A stretch of 64,000 nt of DNA from Micromonospora chersina (GCF_900091475.1 NZ_FMIB01000002.1:3844001-3908000); one strand, 5' to 3'. Counted from the stretch's first letter, positions 26,803-35,070 are shown. Notes: generated by a model from the sequence alone, not told the origin. Program-made: numbers and translations.

Positions 26803-26840
26803 GGCGGGCGGCACGGGCGGGAGTGCCCGTGCCGCCCGCC
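26803..26840. terminator. bidirectional hairpin terminator between mycP and the WXG100 genes
   Basis: A perfect 16-base-pair stem (26803-26818 with 26825-26840) and 6-base loop lies between converging genes, five bases from the stop of the WXG100 gene. Confidence 0.85.
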
Positions 26841-26845
26841 GGCGG

Positions 26846-27139
26846 TCACTGGAACAGGTTGACGTTGCGCTTCTCGGTGTCGAGGTAGTCGGCCGCGGAG
26901 TCCTCCACGGCCAGCTTGATGTCGCGCAGCATGGCCTGGAGGTCCTGCGAGGCGGCCCGCCAGCGGGCCTGCCGCTGCTCGTACGCCTCGCGCGCCTCGC
27001 CGGACCAGCTCGTCACCAGCGGGGCGGCGTCGCGTTCGAGCTGCCCGAGCTGGCTTTCGAGGGTGGTCAGCGCCCTCTGGATGTCCGCGCCGGCCTGTTG
27101 CAGGGCGGCGAAGTTGACGACCAGCACACCGTGGTCCAT
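26846..27139 (-). CDS. WXG100 family ESX protein (EsxA-like)
   Basis: A 97-residue helical-hairpin protein: helix one (FAALQQAGADIQRALTTLESQLGQLERDA), the turn W45-S-G47 and helix two (AREAYEQRQARWRAASQDLQAMLRDIKLAV). It ends with YLDTE, which fits the YxxxD/E type VII export signal. ESX proteins are secreted as dimers through the EccC channel. The ATG is preceded by GAAGGA with 7-base spacing. It lies 18 bases after its partner gene in the same transcript. Confidence 0.93.
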   Translation of the reverse strand: MDHGVLVVNFAALQQAGADIQRALTTLESQLGQLERDAAPLVTSWSGEAREAYEQRQARWRAASQDLQAMLRDIKLAVEDSAADYLDTEKRNVNLFQ

Positions 27140-27157
27140 CTGGGTCCTTCCCGTGCG

Positions 27158-27487
27158 TCAGAGCGGTAGCTGGATGCCGCGGTTGGTGCCCGCCACCCGG
27201 CCGGCGGCCTCGGTGTCGGACACGTCGTACTGCCGGCCGGCGGTGCGGATCGCGGTCGCGGTCTCCCGCAGCGCCCGTTGCAGGGCCGCCTGATCCTGCG
27301 CCCACTGCTGCTTGACCTGCGCGAAGGAGCGCCCACCGGCGCCCCGCCAGGCCTGCTGCAACACCTCCAGCTCGGCCATCAGGCCGCTGAGCATGGTCTG
27401 CAGCGACTGGTCGACCTGCTCGAACTTCGCGGCGGTCTGCTGCATCACCGCGGCTTCTGCCTGGGTCTGGGACACCCCGGACGTCAC
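27158..27487 (-). CDS. WXG100 family ESX protein (EsxB-like)
   Basis: A 109-residue helical-hairpin protein with the turn W47-R-G49 (LQQAWRGAGGRSF) and a C-terminal YDVSD export motif (YxxxD) followed by a flexible tail ending GIQLPL. It is the likely dimer partner of the downstream WXG100 protein. Both partners carry a YxxxD/E motif, whereas in many pairs only the EsxB-type one does. The GTG start follows GAGGAG at 5 bases. It is first in the two-gene unit and is transcribed divergently from eccE. Confidence 0.93.
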   Translation of the reverse strand: MTSGVSQTQAEAAVMQQTAAKFEQVDQSLQTMLSGLMAELEVLQQAWRGAGGRSFAQVKQQWAQDQAALQRALRETATAIRTAGRQYDVSDTEAAGRVAGTNRGIQLPL

Positions 27488-27662
27488 CTCGTCTCCTCGG
27501 TCGTGGCTGGTCGCTGAGCGACCACCGTGGACTCGCCGGAGCGCGCCGCCGGAGAAGGGGGAAGGGGGACGGCTGGCGCACTCGACGGAACTCGTCGCTG
27601 ACGGTAGCCGTCCGACTCCGGTTCTGCTACCCCCTCGGGCTCCCCTGTGGACAACGAAGCTC

Positions 27663-27668
27663 TACGAT
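27663..27668 (+). promoter_or_regulatory. possible -10 box of eccE
   Basis: TACGAT fits TANNNT and leaves a leader of about 37 bases containing GAGGAGG before the GTG. It lies within the 224-base divergent region between the WXG100 unit and eccE. Confidence 0.35.
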
Positions 27669-27711
27669 GTGCCACGGCGGCGTCACCCGGCGAACACGCG
27701 GAGGAGGTGCG

Positions 27712-29520
27712 GTGACCGCGACCACGACCGGCCGGCCGGCTTCCGCACCCGCCCCGCCGGCGCAGTGGACGCGGCGGCCGGCTCCGGCCGTTCGCGCCGG
27801 GCAGGTGGTGGCCGCCCAGGTCGCGGTGGCGGTGCTGGTCGCGGCCGTGGGCCGGGGTGTCCCGGTGACGGCGGCGGCCCTGCTGCTGGCAGCGGTCCTG
27901 CTCCCCGCCACCTGGGTCCGGTTCCGGGGCCGCTGGCTCTTCGAGTGGCTCGCCGTCGGCGCGGCGTACCTGGCCCGGCGGCGCGCCCTGCCGGCGGCCT
28001 CCGGGCCGGCCGCGCTGCTGGAGCTGGCGCACCCCGGGGCGGTGGTGCGCCCGGCGGAGCTGGCCGGCGGCCCGGCGGCGGTGCTGGAGGACGCCGCCGG
28101 GATGACCGCGCTGCTGGAGATCGGCGACCCGGACGACCTGCTCGGCGAGGGCCCGCGGGAGTTGCCGTCGCCGCTCGGCCTGCTGCCCGTGCCCGGGCCG
28201 GAGAGCCCACCGGTCCGGATCCAGCTGCTGTGCTCGGCGTCGCCCGCGCCGGCGCCCACCGCCGGGGCGGGCACGGCCGGCACGTCGTACCGGCAGCTCA
28301 CCGACGGGCGGCTGGCGGGGCGGGCCCGCACGGTGCTGGCGGTCCGGGTGCTCCGGGCCGACGGCTGGTCGGACGAGGAGCTGCGTCGCGCCCTGTCCGG
28401 CACGGTCCGGCGGATCGTGCGCCGGCTCGGCCCGCTCTCCGGTCGCCCGCTCGGCGGTCCGGCGGCGCTGCGCGTGGTGGCCGAGCTGGCCCACCACGAC
28501 GCCGGGGCGCCCGTGCGGGAGAGCTGGCCGGCGGTGACCGTGGGCGGGCTGCCGCAGACCACCTGGCGGCTGCGCCGGTGGCCGGATCCGCGCACCGACG
28601 CGGCGCGGCGGATGGTGTCCCGGCTGCTGGCGCTGCCGGCCACCGCCACCACCGTGTCGCTCTGCGTGGGCCCGCGCGCCGGCGCCGACGCCGCGCCCAC
28701 GCCGGCCGAGCTGACCGTACGCCTGGCCGCCCGCACCACCGCCGAGCTGTCGGTGGCCGAGCGGGCGCTGCGCCGGCTCGCCGGGGATCTCGGCGCGCAT
28801 CTGCGCCGGCTGGACGGCGAGCACCTGGCCGGGCTGGCGGCCACGCTGCCGCTGGCGGTGGCCCGCGCCGCCGCCCCGGTCGGGCCGGAGCTGGCCGCCC
28901 TGGAGCTGACTCTCGGCGAGTCGGGGTTGATGGTGGGCGCGAACCGGCACGGCGGCGCCGTGACCGTACGCCTGTTCCGGCCCACGACGACCCGGCTGCT
29001 GCTGGTCGGTGGGGCACGCGCGGCCCAACTGCTGGCCCTGCGGGCGCTGGCGCTCGGCGCCCGGGTGGCGGTGCAGACGACCCGGCCCCGGGTCTGGGAG
29101 CCGTTCGTCCGCGGGGTGGGCGCACCGGGCGGTGCGGTGCCGCTGGTCCCGCCGGGGCGGCCGGTCGGCGGCGCGCCGGGGTCGCCGCTGCACCCGTTGC
29201 TGCTGGTCGTCGACGTCGGCCCGGTGCCGCCGGAGGTCGGTCCGGCGGCGGCCTGGCAGTCGGTGCTTGTGGTCCGCGACGAGCTGACCCCGGCCGACAC
29301 GGCCGCGCTGGCCCGCGCGGACCTCGCGATCCTGCAACCGCTCGACCCCGGCGAGGCCGCGCTGGCCGGCGCGGCGCTGGGCCTGGGCGGTTCGGCGGAC
29401 TGGCTGACCCGGATCCGGGACGACATGGTGGCGGTGGTGAACCGGCGGGCGTTGCGGTGGGCGCTGCTCTCGCCGACGCCCATCGAGTCGCAACTGGTCG
29501 GTCGCCCGGCCCGCCATTGA
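27712..29520 (+). CDS. eccE: type VII secretion protein EccE
   Basis: A 602-residue protein with two adjacent membrane helices at about residues 28-65 (VVAAQVAVAVLVAAVGRGVPVTAAALLLAAVLLPATWVRF) followed by a large cytoplasmic domain with RTVLAVRVLRADGWSDEELRRAL and a C-terminal part ending DWLTRIRDDMVAVVNRRALRW. This layout is that of EccE, a peripheral subunit of the ESX membrane complex. The GTG follows GAGGAGGTG. Its partners EccB, EccC and EccD are not in the window, so this locus either completes a system encoded elsewhere or is an incomplete remnant. Confidence 0.85.
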   Translation: MTATTTGRPASAPAPPAQWTRRPAPAVRAGQVVAAQVAVAVLVAAVGRGVPVTAAALLLAAVLLPATWVRFRGRWLFEWLAVGAAYLARRRALPAASGPAALLELAHPGAVVRPAELAGGPAAVLEDAAGMTALLEIGDPDDLLGEGPRELPSPLGLLPVPGPESPPVRIQLLCSASPAPAPTAGAGTAGTSYRQLTDGRLAGRARTVLAVRVLRADGWSDEELRRALSGTVRRIVRRLGPLSGRPLGGPAALRVVAELAHHDAGAPVRESWPAVTVGGLPQTTWRLRRWPDPRTDAARRMVSRLLALPATATTVSLCVGPRAGADAAPTPAELTVRLAARTTAELSVAERALRRLAGDLGAHLRRLDGEHLAGLAATLPLAVARAAAPVGPELAALELTLGESGLMVGANRHGGAVTVRLFRPTTTRLLLVGGARAAQLLALRALALGARVAVQTTRPRVWEPFVRGVGAPGGAVPLVPPGRPVGGAPGSPLHPLLLVVDVGPVPPEVGPAAAWQSVLVVRDELTPADTAALARADLAILQPLDPGEAALAGAALGLGGSADWLTRIRDDMVAVVNRRALRWALLSPTPIESQLVGRPARH

Positions 29521-29568
29521 GCCGATCACGGGTTCCGCGAGTCGACGCGGCGTGGCACGATCCCGGCC

Positions 29569-29955
29569 ATGGATTTTCTGAAGGGTCTTCTGATCCGGCT
29601 GGCCTCGACGGCGGTGGCCTTCTGGTTGGCCACGCTCCTCATCCCGGGCATCTCGCTGGACTCGGATTCGGCCACCGAGACGGTGACCACGCTGGTCCTC
29701 GTCGCGGTGATCTTCGGGGTGGTCAACGCGGTGCTCCAGCCGATCATCAAGACCGTCGGCTGCGGCTTCTACCTGTTGACCCTCGGCCTGATCGCGCTGG
29801 TGGTCAACGGCCTGCTCTTCCTGCTCACCAGTTGGATCGCCGGTGAGGCGGGCCTGCCGTTCCACGTGGACGGCTTCTGGCCGGCCGCGGTGCTGGGCGC
29901 GCTCTTCGTCGGCATCGTCACCTGGATCCTCGGCGCCGTCCTCGACCGCGACTGA
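29569..29955 (+). CDS. phage holin family 4 / YvlD-like membrane protein
   Basis: A 128-residue protein with four predicted membrane helices: LIRLASTAVAFWLATLLIPG, LVLVAVIFGVVNAVLQPI, GFYLLTLGLIALVVNGLLFLL and AVLGALFVGIVTWILGAV. The sequence matches the widespread DUF/holin superfamily IV (PF04020, YvlD-like) of small membrane proteins, usually not phage-linked. Function is unknown; relatives respond to cell-envelope stress. CACGAT seven bases before the ATG, with no ribosome site, suggests a leaderless start. Confidence 0.85.
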   Translation: MDFLKGLLIRLASTAVAFWLATLLIPGISLDSDSATETVTTLVLVAVIFGVVNAVLQPIIKTVGCGFYLLTLGLIALVVNGLLFLLTSWIAGEAGLPFHVDGFWPAAVLGALFVGIVTWILGAVLDRD

Positions 29956-30037
29956 GCCCGCACGACCCGTCGATTCCCGCCCGCCGGCCGAGGCCAGTGG
30001 GCGGGAATTGGCTGGCGAGGCCGGGTCGGGCCGCAAC

Positions 30038-30043
30038 TAGGGT
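30038..30043 (+). promoter_or_regulatory. -10 box of a leaderless promoter
   Basis: TAGGGT ends 6 bases before the GTG at 30050; there is no room for a ribosome-binding site. Confidence 0.5.
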
Positions 30044-30049
30044 CGAGGG

Positions 30050-30538
30050 GTGTTCACCCTGACCCGCCCCGACGGCTACCTGCTCAGCACCGATCCGGAC
30101 CGGCTCGACCTGGACCGGGTGCACCACTGGCTCTCCACGGACGCCTACTGGGCGCTCGGGCGGGACCGGGACACGGTGGGGCGGGCCTTCGCCGGGTCGA
30201 TCGGCTTCGGCGTCTACCGGCCCGGTGACGGGCGGCAGGTGGCGGTGGCCCGGGTGGTCACCGACCGGGCGACCTTCGCCTGGCTCTGCGACGTCTACGT
30301 CGACAGCGCCGAGCGGGGCCGGGGGCTGGGCACCTGGCTGGCCGGCGCGGCCCGCGACCACCTGGCCGAGTGGGGCGTACGCCGGATCGTGCTGGCCACC
30401 AACGACGCGCACGGGGTCTACGCGAAGGTCGGCTTCACGCCTGTCGAGCCGGGCCGCTGGATGGAGTACGACAAGCGGGTGACCCAGCTCACCGGAAAGG
30501 AGCAAAGCGCCGGTTCACCACTTACGGTGGAGGCGTGA
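30050..30538 (+). CDS. GNAT family N-acetyltransferase
   Basis: A 162-residue acetyltransferase. The core beta strand and pyrophosphate loop LCDVYVDSAERGRGLGTWLAGAARDHL contain the R/Q-x-x-G-x-G acetyl-CoA signature (RGRGLG). The C-terminal part LATNDAHGVYAKVGFTPVEPGRWMEYDK is typical of GNAT enzymes acting on small molecules or amines. The substrate is unknown. The start is likely leaderless. Its stop overlaps the rarD start (GTGA), although rarD also has its own -10-like box. Confidence 0.9.
   Translation: MFTLTRPDGYLLSTDPDRLDLDRVHHWLSTDAYWALGRDRDTVGRAFAGSIGFGVYRPGDGRQVAVARVVTDRATFAWLCDVYVDSAERGRGLGTWLAGAARDHLAEWGVRRIVLATNDAHGVYAKVGFTPVEPGRWMEYDKRVTQLTGKEQSAGSPLTVEA
30523..30528 (+). promoter_or_regulatory. 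-10 box of a possible leaderless promoter for rarD
   Basis: TACGGT, inside the end of the acetyltransferase gene, ends 6 bases before the GTG at 30535, so rarD may be expressed on its own as well as by read-through. Confidence 0.4.
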
Positions 30539-31455
30539 ACCAGACCCGTCTCGGCTACCTCTACGGCTTCGGCGCGTACCTGCTCTGGGGTTTCTTCCCG
30601 ATCTACCTGAAGCTGCTCCGCCCGGCCGGGCCGGTGGAGATCCTCGCGCACCGGATCGTCTGGTCGGTGGTCTTCGTGGCGCTGCTCCTGGCCGCCATGC
30701 GCAACATCGGTTTCCTGCGGGCGCTGGCCCGGCGTCCCCGGGCGCTGGCCGCCATCGCGGCCGCCGCCGCACTCATCGCGGTCAACTGGGGCACCTACAT
30801 CTATGGGGTGAACTCCGACCGGGTGGTGGAGACCGCCCTGGGCTACTTCATCAACCCGCTGGTCGTGGTGCTGATCGGGGTGTTCGTGCTGCGCGAGCGG
30901 CTGCGCCCGGCGCAGTGGGCGGCGCTCGGCGTGGGTGGCCTCGCGGTGGCGGTGCTGACCGTCGACTACGGCCGGCTGCCCTGGCTGGCTCTCACGCTGG
31001 CCTTCAGCTTCGCCGGGTACGGGCTGGTCAAGAAGCGGCTCGGCCTACCCGCCGCGGAGGGGCTCTTCGTCGAGTCGGCGGTGCTGGCCCTGCCCGCCCT
31101 GGCCTACCTCGGCTGGCTCGGCCGGCAGGGCGACGCCACCTTCGGGCACGGCTCCGGGCACACCGTCCTGCTGGTCCTGGCCGGCGCGGCCACCGCGATC
31201 CCGCTGCTGCTCTTCGCCGGGGCGGCCAACCGGCTGCCGCTGACCGGGCTGGGCATGTTGCAGTACCTCGCGCCGATCCTCCAGCTCGGCTGCGGCGTGC
31301 TGGTCTTCCACGAGCCGATGCCGCCGGCCCGGCTGGCCGGGTTCGCCCTGGTCTGGGTCGCCCTCGTGGTGTTCACCGTCGACGCCGTCCGGCACACCCG
31401 GCGCACCCGCGCCGAGGCACGGGCCGCCGCCCCGGTGCCCGCCGGCGCCCGCTGA
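30535..31455 (+). CDS. rarD: EamA family transporter RarD
   Basis: A 306-residue, ten-helix drug/metabolite-superfamily permease. It opens with GYLYGFGAYLLWGFFPIYLKLL and contains HRIVWSVVFVALLLA, NWGTYIYGVNSDRVVETALGYFINPLVVVLIGV and the late GLGMLQYLAPILQLGCGVLVFHE. These are hallmark stretches of RarD, named for its link to chloramphenicol sensitivity. The transported substrate is not known. The start overlaps the upstream acetyltransferase stop. It converges on the anti-sigma gene with 7 bases between stops and no hairpin. Confidence 0.92.
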   Translation: MNQTRLGYLYGFGAYLLWGFFPIYLKLLRPAGPVEILAHRIVWSVVFVALLLAAMRNIGFLRALARRPRALAAIAAAAALIAVNWGTYIYGVNSDRVVETALGYFINPLVVVLIGVFVLRERLRPAQWAALGVGGLAVAVLTVDYGRLPWLALTLAFSFAGYGLVKKRLGLPAAEGLFVESAVLALPALAYLGWLGRQGDATFGHGSGHTVLLVLAGAATAIPLLLFAGAANRLPLTGLGMLQYLAPILQLGCGVLVFHEPMPPARLAGFALVWVALVVFTVDAVRHTRRTRAEARAAAPVPAGAR

Positions 31456-31462
31456 CCGCACC

Positions 31463-32179
31463 TCAGCGGGCGTCGTAGGCGAGCACCGGGGTGCCGTCGG
31501 CGCGGACCAGTTCGAGGCGGACCAGCTCGCCGTGGGTGAAGTGGGTGGCGCCGACCACCCGGACGTTGTCGCCGGGCGCGGCCAGCCAGGTGCCGACCTG
31601 CTCCGTCGCGCCGTCCGGGCCGTGCGCCACCAGCCGGAAGGTGTACGCCTCGCGGTGACCGGCGCGCTGGTCGTACCCGCAGCGCATGGTGACCTCGGTG
31701 CCCCACCGCTTGTCGGTCAGGGCGACCTCGGCGTGCAGCGGCACCGGCCCGTCGACCGGCCGCATGGCCGTCATGGGCACCGGCGCCGGGGTGCTCGCCG
31801 TCGCGGTGGCCGTCGGCGGCGGGGCGGCCGGCGGGCGGACCAGTGACACCCCGACGCCGGCCAGCACCGCGAGCGCGGCGGCGGCGAGCGCCGTCAGCGC
31901 GTACCGTCGCCGGGACCGGGACCGCTCGCGGCGCCGGCGCTCCCGCGCGGCGTCGAGCAGTGCGGGCACCCGGGAGGTCTCCGCGGCGGACGGCAGGAAC
32001 TGCTCCAGCCCGGCCGGGTCGAGCCGGCCCAGCAGGCCGGGCAGCACGGCGATCTCGGCGACCGCCTCCCGGCACGACGCGCAGCCGGCCAGGTGCCGCT
32101 CGTAGGCCGCCCGGTCGGCGGGGGCGAGGGCGCCCAGCACGTACGCGCCGTCGTCGTGCGCGAACTCGCAGCGGGTCAT
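31463..32179 (-). CDS. zinc-binding anti-sigma factor (RskA/RslA-like)
   Basis: A 238-residue membrane protein. The N-terminal cytoplasmic zinc anti-sigma domain has CEFAHDDGAYVLGALAPADRAAYERHLAGCASCREAVAE (HxxxCxxC). A single helix (YALTALAAAALAVLAGVGVSLV, about 110-132) and a periplasmic beta-rich domain follow (EVALTDKRWGTEVTMRCGYD.. HGELVRLELVRADGTPV), as in RskA-type proteins. It should hold the cognate ECF sigma factor inactive until cleaved or changed by an envelope or redox signal. The ATG overlaps the sigma stop (ATGA), so the pair is made in step. Confidence 0.9.
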   Translation of the reverse strand: MTRCEFAHDDGAYVLGALAPADRAAYERHLAGCASCREAVAEIAVLPGLLGRLDPAGLEQFLPSAAETSRVPALLDAARERRRRERSRSRRRYALTALAAAALAVLAGVGVSLVRPPAAPPPTATATASTPAPVPMTAMRPVDGPVPLHAEVALTDKRWGTEVTMRCGYDQRAGHREAYTFRLVAHGPDGATEQVGTWLAAPGDNVRVVGATHFTHGELVRLELVRADGTPVLAYDAR

Positions 32180-32691
32180 CCGGTCACCCCCATCTCGGCC
32201 AGCGCCAACCGTAGTGAGCGCAACGCGTAGTGCGTGCGGGACTTCACCGTGCCCGGCGGCACCCCGAGCCGGGCGGCCGCCTCCGCCACCGACCGCCCCT
32301 GGTAGAAGCACTCCACCAGCACCTCACGGTGGGTCGGGCTGAGCCGGTTCAGCGCTTCGGCCACGGTCCACGCCTCCACCGCGCGCTCCGTCTCGTCGAC
32401 CGTCTCGGCGGGTTCGGGCAGCTCGTCGGTGTAGACCTCGCCGACGCGGGTGGACCGCCGGCGCCAGGCGTCGATGGCCAGGTTCCGGGCGGTGGTGAAG
32501 AGCCAGGCGCGGACCGAGCCACGCCGCGGGTCCAGCGACTCGGGATGCCGCCAGGCCCGGAGCAGGGTCTCCTGCACCAGGTCCTCGGCGCGCGTGCGGT
32601 CGCCGTTGACCAGCCGGAGGGCGTGCGCGAAGAGCGCGTCGGCATGCTCGTCGTGCAGCGCGCGCAGCAGTTGGGCGTCGTGGTCACTGAT
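32176..32691 (-). CDS. ECF-type RNA polymerase sigma factor with apparent ATC start codon
   Basis: Region 2 includes AEDLVQETLLRAWRHPESLD..RAWLFTTARNLAIDAWRRR and region 4 includes LSPTHREVLVECFYQGRSVAEAAARLGVPPGTVKSRTHYALRSLRLAL; both match ECF sigma factors. The first ATG/GTG/TTG in frame (32577) would delete the first part of region 2. Between the upstream in-frame stop (32781) and that codon there is no standard start. ATC at 32691-32689 gives a full-length 171-residue product beginning ISDHDAQLLRALHDEHADALFAHAL, with GAGGT placed 6 bases upstream. I therefore propose an ATC start; a sequencing error from ATG cannot be excluded. It is coupled to the anti-sigma gene. Confidence 0.85.
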   Translation of the reverse strand: MSDHDAQLLRALHDEHADALFAHALRLVNGDRTRAEDLVQETLLRAWRHPESLDPRRGSVRAWLFTTARNLAIDAWRRRSTRVGEVYTDELPEPAETVDETERAVEAWTVAEALNRLSPTHREVLVECFYQGRSVAEAAARLGVPPGTVKSRTHYALRSLRLALAEMGVTG

Positions 32692-32791
32692 GGCGGTACC
32701 TCGCTTCCGGCGGCGGGGAGACCGGCGATGCGTTCGCCCCTTGATACGTGCCGTGACGCCGATCGGTTCAGCCGCAGGTCACACGGTAGGT

Positions 32792-32813
32792 GTTCACGTC
32801 CGGTTCACACACC
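32792..32813 (+). promoter_or_regulatory. PHO-box-like direct repeat (PhoP site) upstream of the PhoX-family gene
   Basis: GTTCACGTCCG and GTTCACACACC are two adjacent 11-base units starting with GTTCAC. This is the arrangement of the PHO boxes bound by PhoP in Streptomyces. The site is 100 bases before the start of a phosphatase gene, the expected kind of target. It lies in the region shared with the divergent sigma factor gene. Confidence 0.55.
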
Positions 32814-32912
32814 CGCCGGTGCCCGCTCACCGTGCCCTGGCAGCGTCCGGCCCGTACGCGCGACCGGGTGCTCCGGCCGCGCCACCGACGTCCGATCAGG
32901 AGGCTCCACCCC

Positions 32913-35033
32913 ATGAGCGACCGTCCTCGGCTGCTCCCGCTGCTGGGCGCCACCCGCCACGGCGCACGGGACGCCATGACCTGCCAGTACCGGTGCGGCA
33001 ACGCCTGCGACCACCCGGTGCCGAACCGCTCCGACAACCCGTACTTCGGGGATCTGGTCGACGCCGAGGTCTCCCGGCGTGGCGTGGTGCGGGCCGGCGC
33101 CGCGGGCGCCCTCGTGCTCGGCTTCAGCGGCGCCGTGGCCGGTGCCCTCGCCGGCGCGGCCCCGGCCGCCGCCGCCCCCGCCGCCCCGGCCGTCCCGGGC
33201 GCCGGCGAGGCCGCCGCGCCGGCCGGCGGGGTGGGCAGCGGCGCGCTGACCTTCCGGCCGATCCCGCCGAACAAGCTGGACACCCTTGTCGTGCCCAACG
33301 GGTACGACCACGCCGTGGTGATCAAGTGGGGTGACCCGGTGGTGCCGGGCGCGCCCGCGTTCGACGTGCACGCGCAGACCGCCGCCGCCCAGGCGAAGCA
33401 GTTCGGCTACAACAACGACTTCGTCGGGGTGCTGCCGATCGACCGCAGGCGCGCGCTGCTGGTGGTCAACCACGAGTACACCAACGAGGACCTGATGTTC
33501 CCCGGCTTCACCGGCCAGGACGCGCTCTCGGTGGAGCAGGTGCGGGTGGCCATGGCCGCGCACGGCATGTCGGTGGTGGAACTGGAGCGGGTGGACGCCA
33601 CCGGGCAGTGGCGGCCGGTGCGCAGCGGCCGCCGGCAGTACAACCGGCGGGTCACCGCGCTGGCCACGAAGTTCGAGCTGACCGGCCCGGCCGCCGGCTC
33701 GGCCTGGCTGCGCACGGCCGCCGACCCGAAGGGCCGTACGGTGGTCGGCACGCTGAACAACTGCTCCGGCGGGGTCACCCCGTGGGGCACGGTGCTCTCC
33801 GGCGAGGAGAACTTCAACCAGTACTTCGTGGGCGGCGACGGCGCGCCCGAGGAGCTGAAGCCGAAGCTGGCCCGTTACGGCATCCCGACCGACGTGCGTC
33901 ACCCGAGCGGCAGCCGGAAGTGGGAGCGCGCCGACGAGCGCTTCGACCTGGCGAAGCACCCGAACGAGGCGCACCGCTTCGGCTGGGTCGTCGAGATCGA
34001 CCCGTTCGACCCGGAGAGCCGCCCGCGTAAGCACACCGCGCTCGGCCGGGTCAAGCACGAGGGCGCCAACGTGATCGTGGCGAAGGACGGGCGCGTGGTC
34101 GCGTACATGGGCGACGACGAGCGCTTCGACTACCTCTACAAGTTCGTCTCGGACAAGAAGTTCATGCCGGGCAACTCGTGGGTGGCCCGCAAGCACAACC
34201 TGACCCTGCTGGAGTCCGGCACGCTCTACGTGGCCGCCCTGGAGGGGAACAGCGCCGCCGAGATCGACGGCACCGGCAAGCTGCCCTCCGACGGGGCGTT
34301 CGACGGCCGGGGTCGCTGGATCAAGCTGGTGAGCGGCAACCGCTCGTACGTCGACGGGATGACCGCGGCCGACGTGCTGACCTTCACCCGCCTCGCCGGG
34401 GACAAGGTCGGCGCCACCAAGATGGACCGACCCGAGGACGTCGAGCCGAGCCAGCTCACCGGCAAGGTCTACGTGGCGCTGACCAACAACACCGACCGGG
34501 GCAAGGCCGGCAAGGCGGCGGCCGACGAGGCGAACCCGCGCAACCTCAACAAGCACGGGCAGATCCTGGAACTGGTCGAGGATCGGGGCGACAACACCGC
34601 CGAGAGCTTCGCCTGGTCGCTGCCGATCGTCTGCGGCGACCCGGCGGACCCGGCCACCCACTTCGCCGGGTACGACAAGACGAAGGTCTCCCCGATCTCC
34701 TGCCCGGACAACGTCGCCTTCGACGCCACCGGCAACCTGTGGATCTCGACCGACGGCAACGCGCTGGGCAGCAACGACGGCCTCTTCGCCACCGCCGTCG
34801 AGGGCCCGGAGCGGGGCCACCTGAAGCAGTTCCTCACCGTGCCGCTCGGTGCCGAGACCTGCGGCCCGTTCATCACGAAGGACAACCGGTCGGTCTTCGT
34901 GGCCGTGCAGCACCCGGGCGAGATCACCGGCGCCTCGGTGGAGAACCCGGCCTCGACCTGGCCGGACGGCGACTTCGCCAAGCCCGGCGTGGTGGTCACC
35001 TGGCGCCTGGACGGTGGCCCGGTCGGCAGCTGA
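32913..35033 (+). CDS. PhoX family (DUF839) phosphatase, Tat-exported
   Basis: A 706-residue protein with a twin-arginine signal set well inside the N-terminus (SRRGVVRAGAAGALVLGFSG, arginines 55-56), as in other PhoX/DUF839 proteins. Family features visible are LVVNHEYTNEDLMFPG, NNCSGGVTPWGTVLSGEENFNQYF, GWVVEIDPFDP.. HTALGRVKHEGANVIVAKDGRVVAYMGDDERFDYLYKFVS and a late VAVQHPGE. PhoX enzymes are calcium- and iron-dependent alkaline phosphatases that release phosphate from organic esters outside the cell. The ATG follows AGGAGG. The PHO-like box upstream suits induction by phosphate starvation; a hairpin follows the gene. Confidence 0.9.
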   Translation: MSDRPRLLPLLGATRHGARDAMTCQYRCGNACDHPVPNRSDNPYFGDLVDAEVSRRGVVRAGAAGALVLGFSGAVAGALAGAAPAAAAPAAPAVPGAGEAAAPAGGVGSGALTFRPIPPNKLDTLVVPNGYDHAVVIKWGDPVVPGAPAFDVHAQTAAAQAKQFGYNNDFVGVLPIDRRRALLVVNHEYTNEDLMFPGFTGQDALSVEQVRVAMAAHGMSVVELERVDATGQWRPVRSGRRQYNRRVTALATKFELTGPAAGSAWLRTAADPKGRTVVGTLNNCSGGVTPWGTVLSGEENFNQYFVGGDGAPEELKPKLARYGIPTDVRHPSGSRKWERADERFDLAKHPNEAHRFGWVVEIDPFDPESRPRKHTALGRVKHEGANVIVAKDGRVVAYMGDDERFDYLYKFVSDKKFMPGNSWVARKHNLTLLESGTLYVAALEGNSAAEIDGTGKLPSDGAFDGRGRWIKLVSGNRSYVDGMTAADVLTFTRLAGDKVGATKMDRPEDVEPSQLTGKVYVALTNNTDRGKAGKAAADEANPRNLNKHGQILELVEDRGDNTAESFAWSLPIVCGDPADPATHFAGYDKTKVSPISCPDNVAFDATGNLWISTDGNALGSNDGLFATAVEGPERGHLKQFLTVPLGAETCGPFITKDNRSVFVAVQHPGEITGASVENPASTWPDGDFAKPGVVVTWRLDGGPVGS

Positions 35034-35070
35034 CGTTCCCCTGCGCGGTCCGGCGCTGGACCGCCCGTGG

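Noticed and set aside
26691..26840. Considered as a CRISPR-like array because of regular 19-20 base spacing
   Set aside because: Units are degenerate, spacers are short and similar to each other, and there are no cas genes; it is a simple tandem repeat next to a terminator.
29569..29955. Holin-like protein as a sign of a prophage
   Set aside because: No other phage gene is nearby, and this family is common as a chromosomal membrane protein in actinobacteria.
32349..32687. GTG-initiated frame of 112 codons overlapping the ECF sigma gene, which could look like the true start
   Set aside because: It is in a different frame from sigma regions 2 and 4 and encodes Arg/Pro/Ser-rich sequence without motifs; it cannot supply the sigma start without a frameshift.
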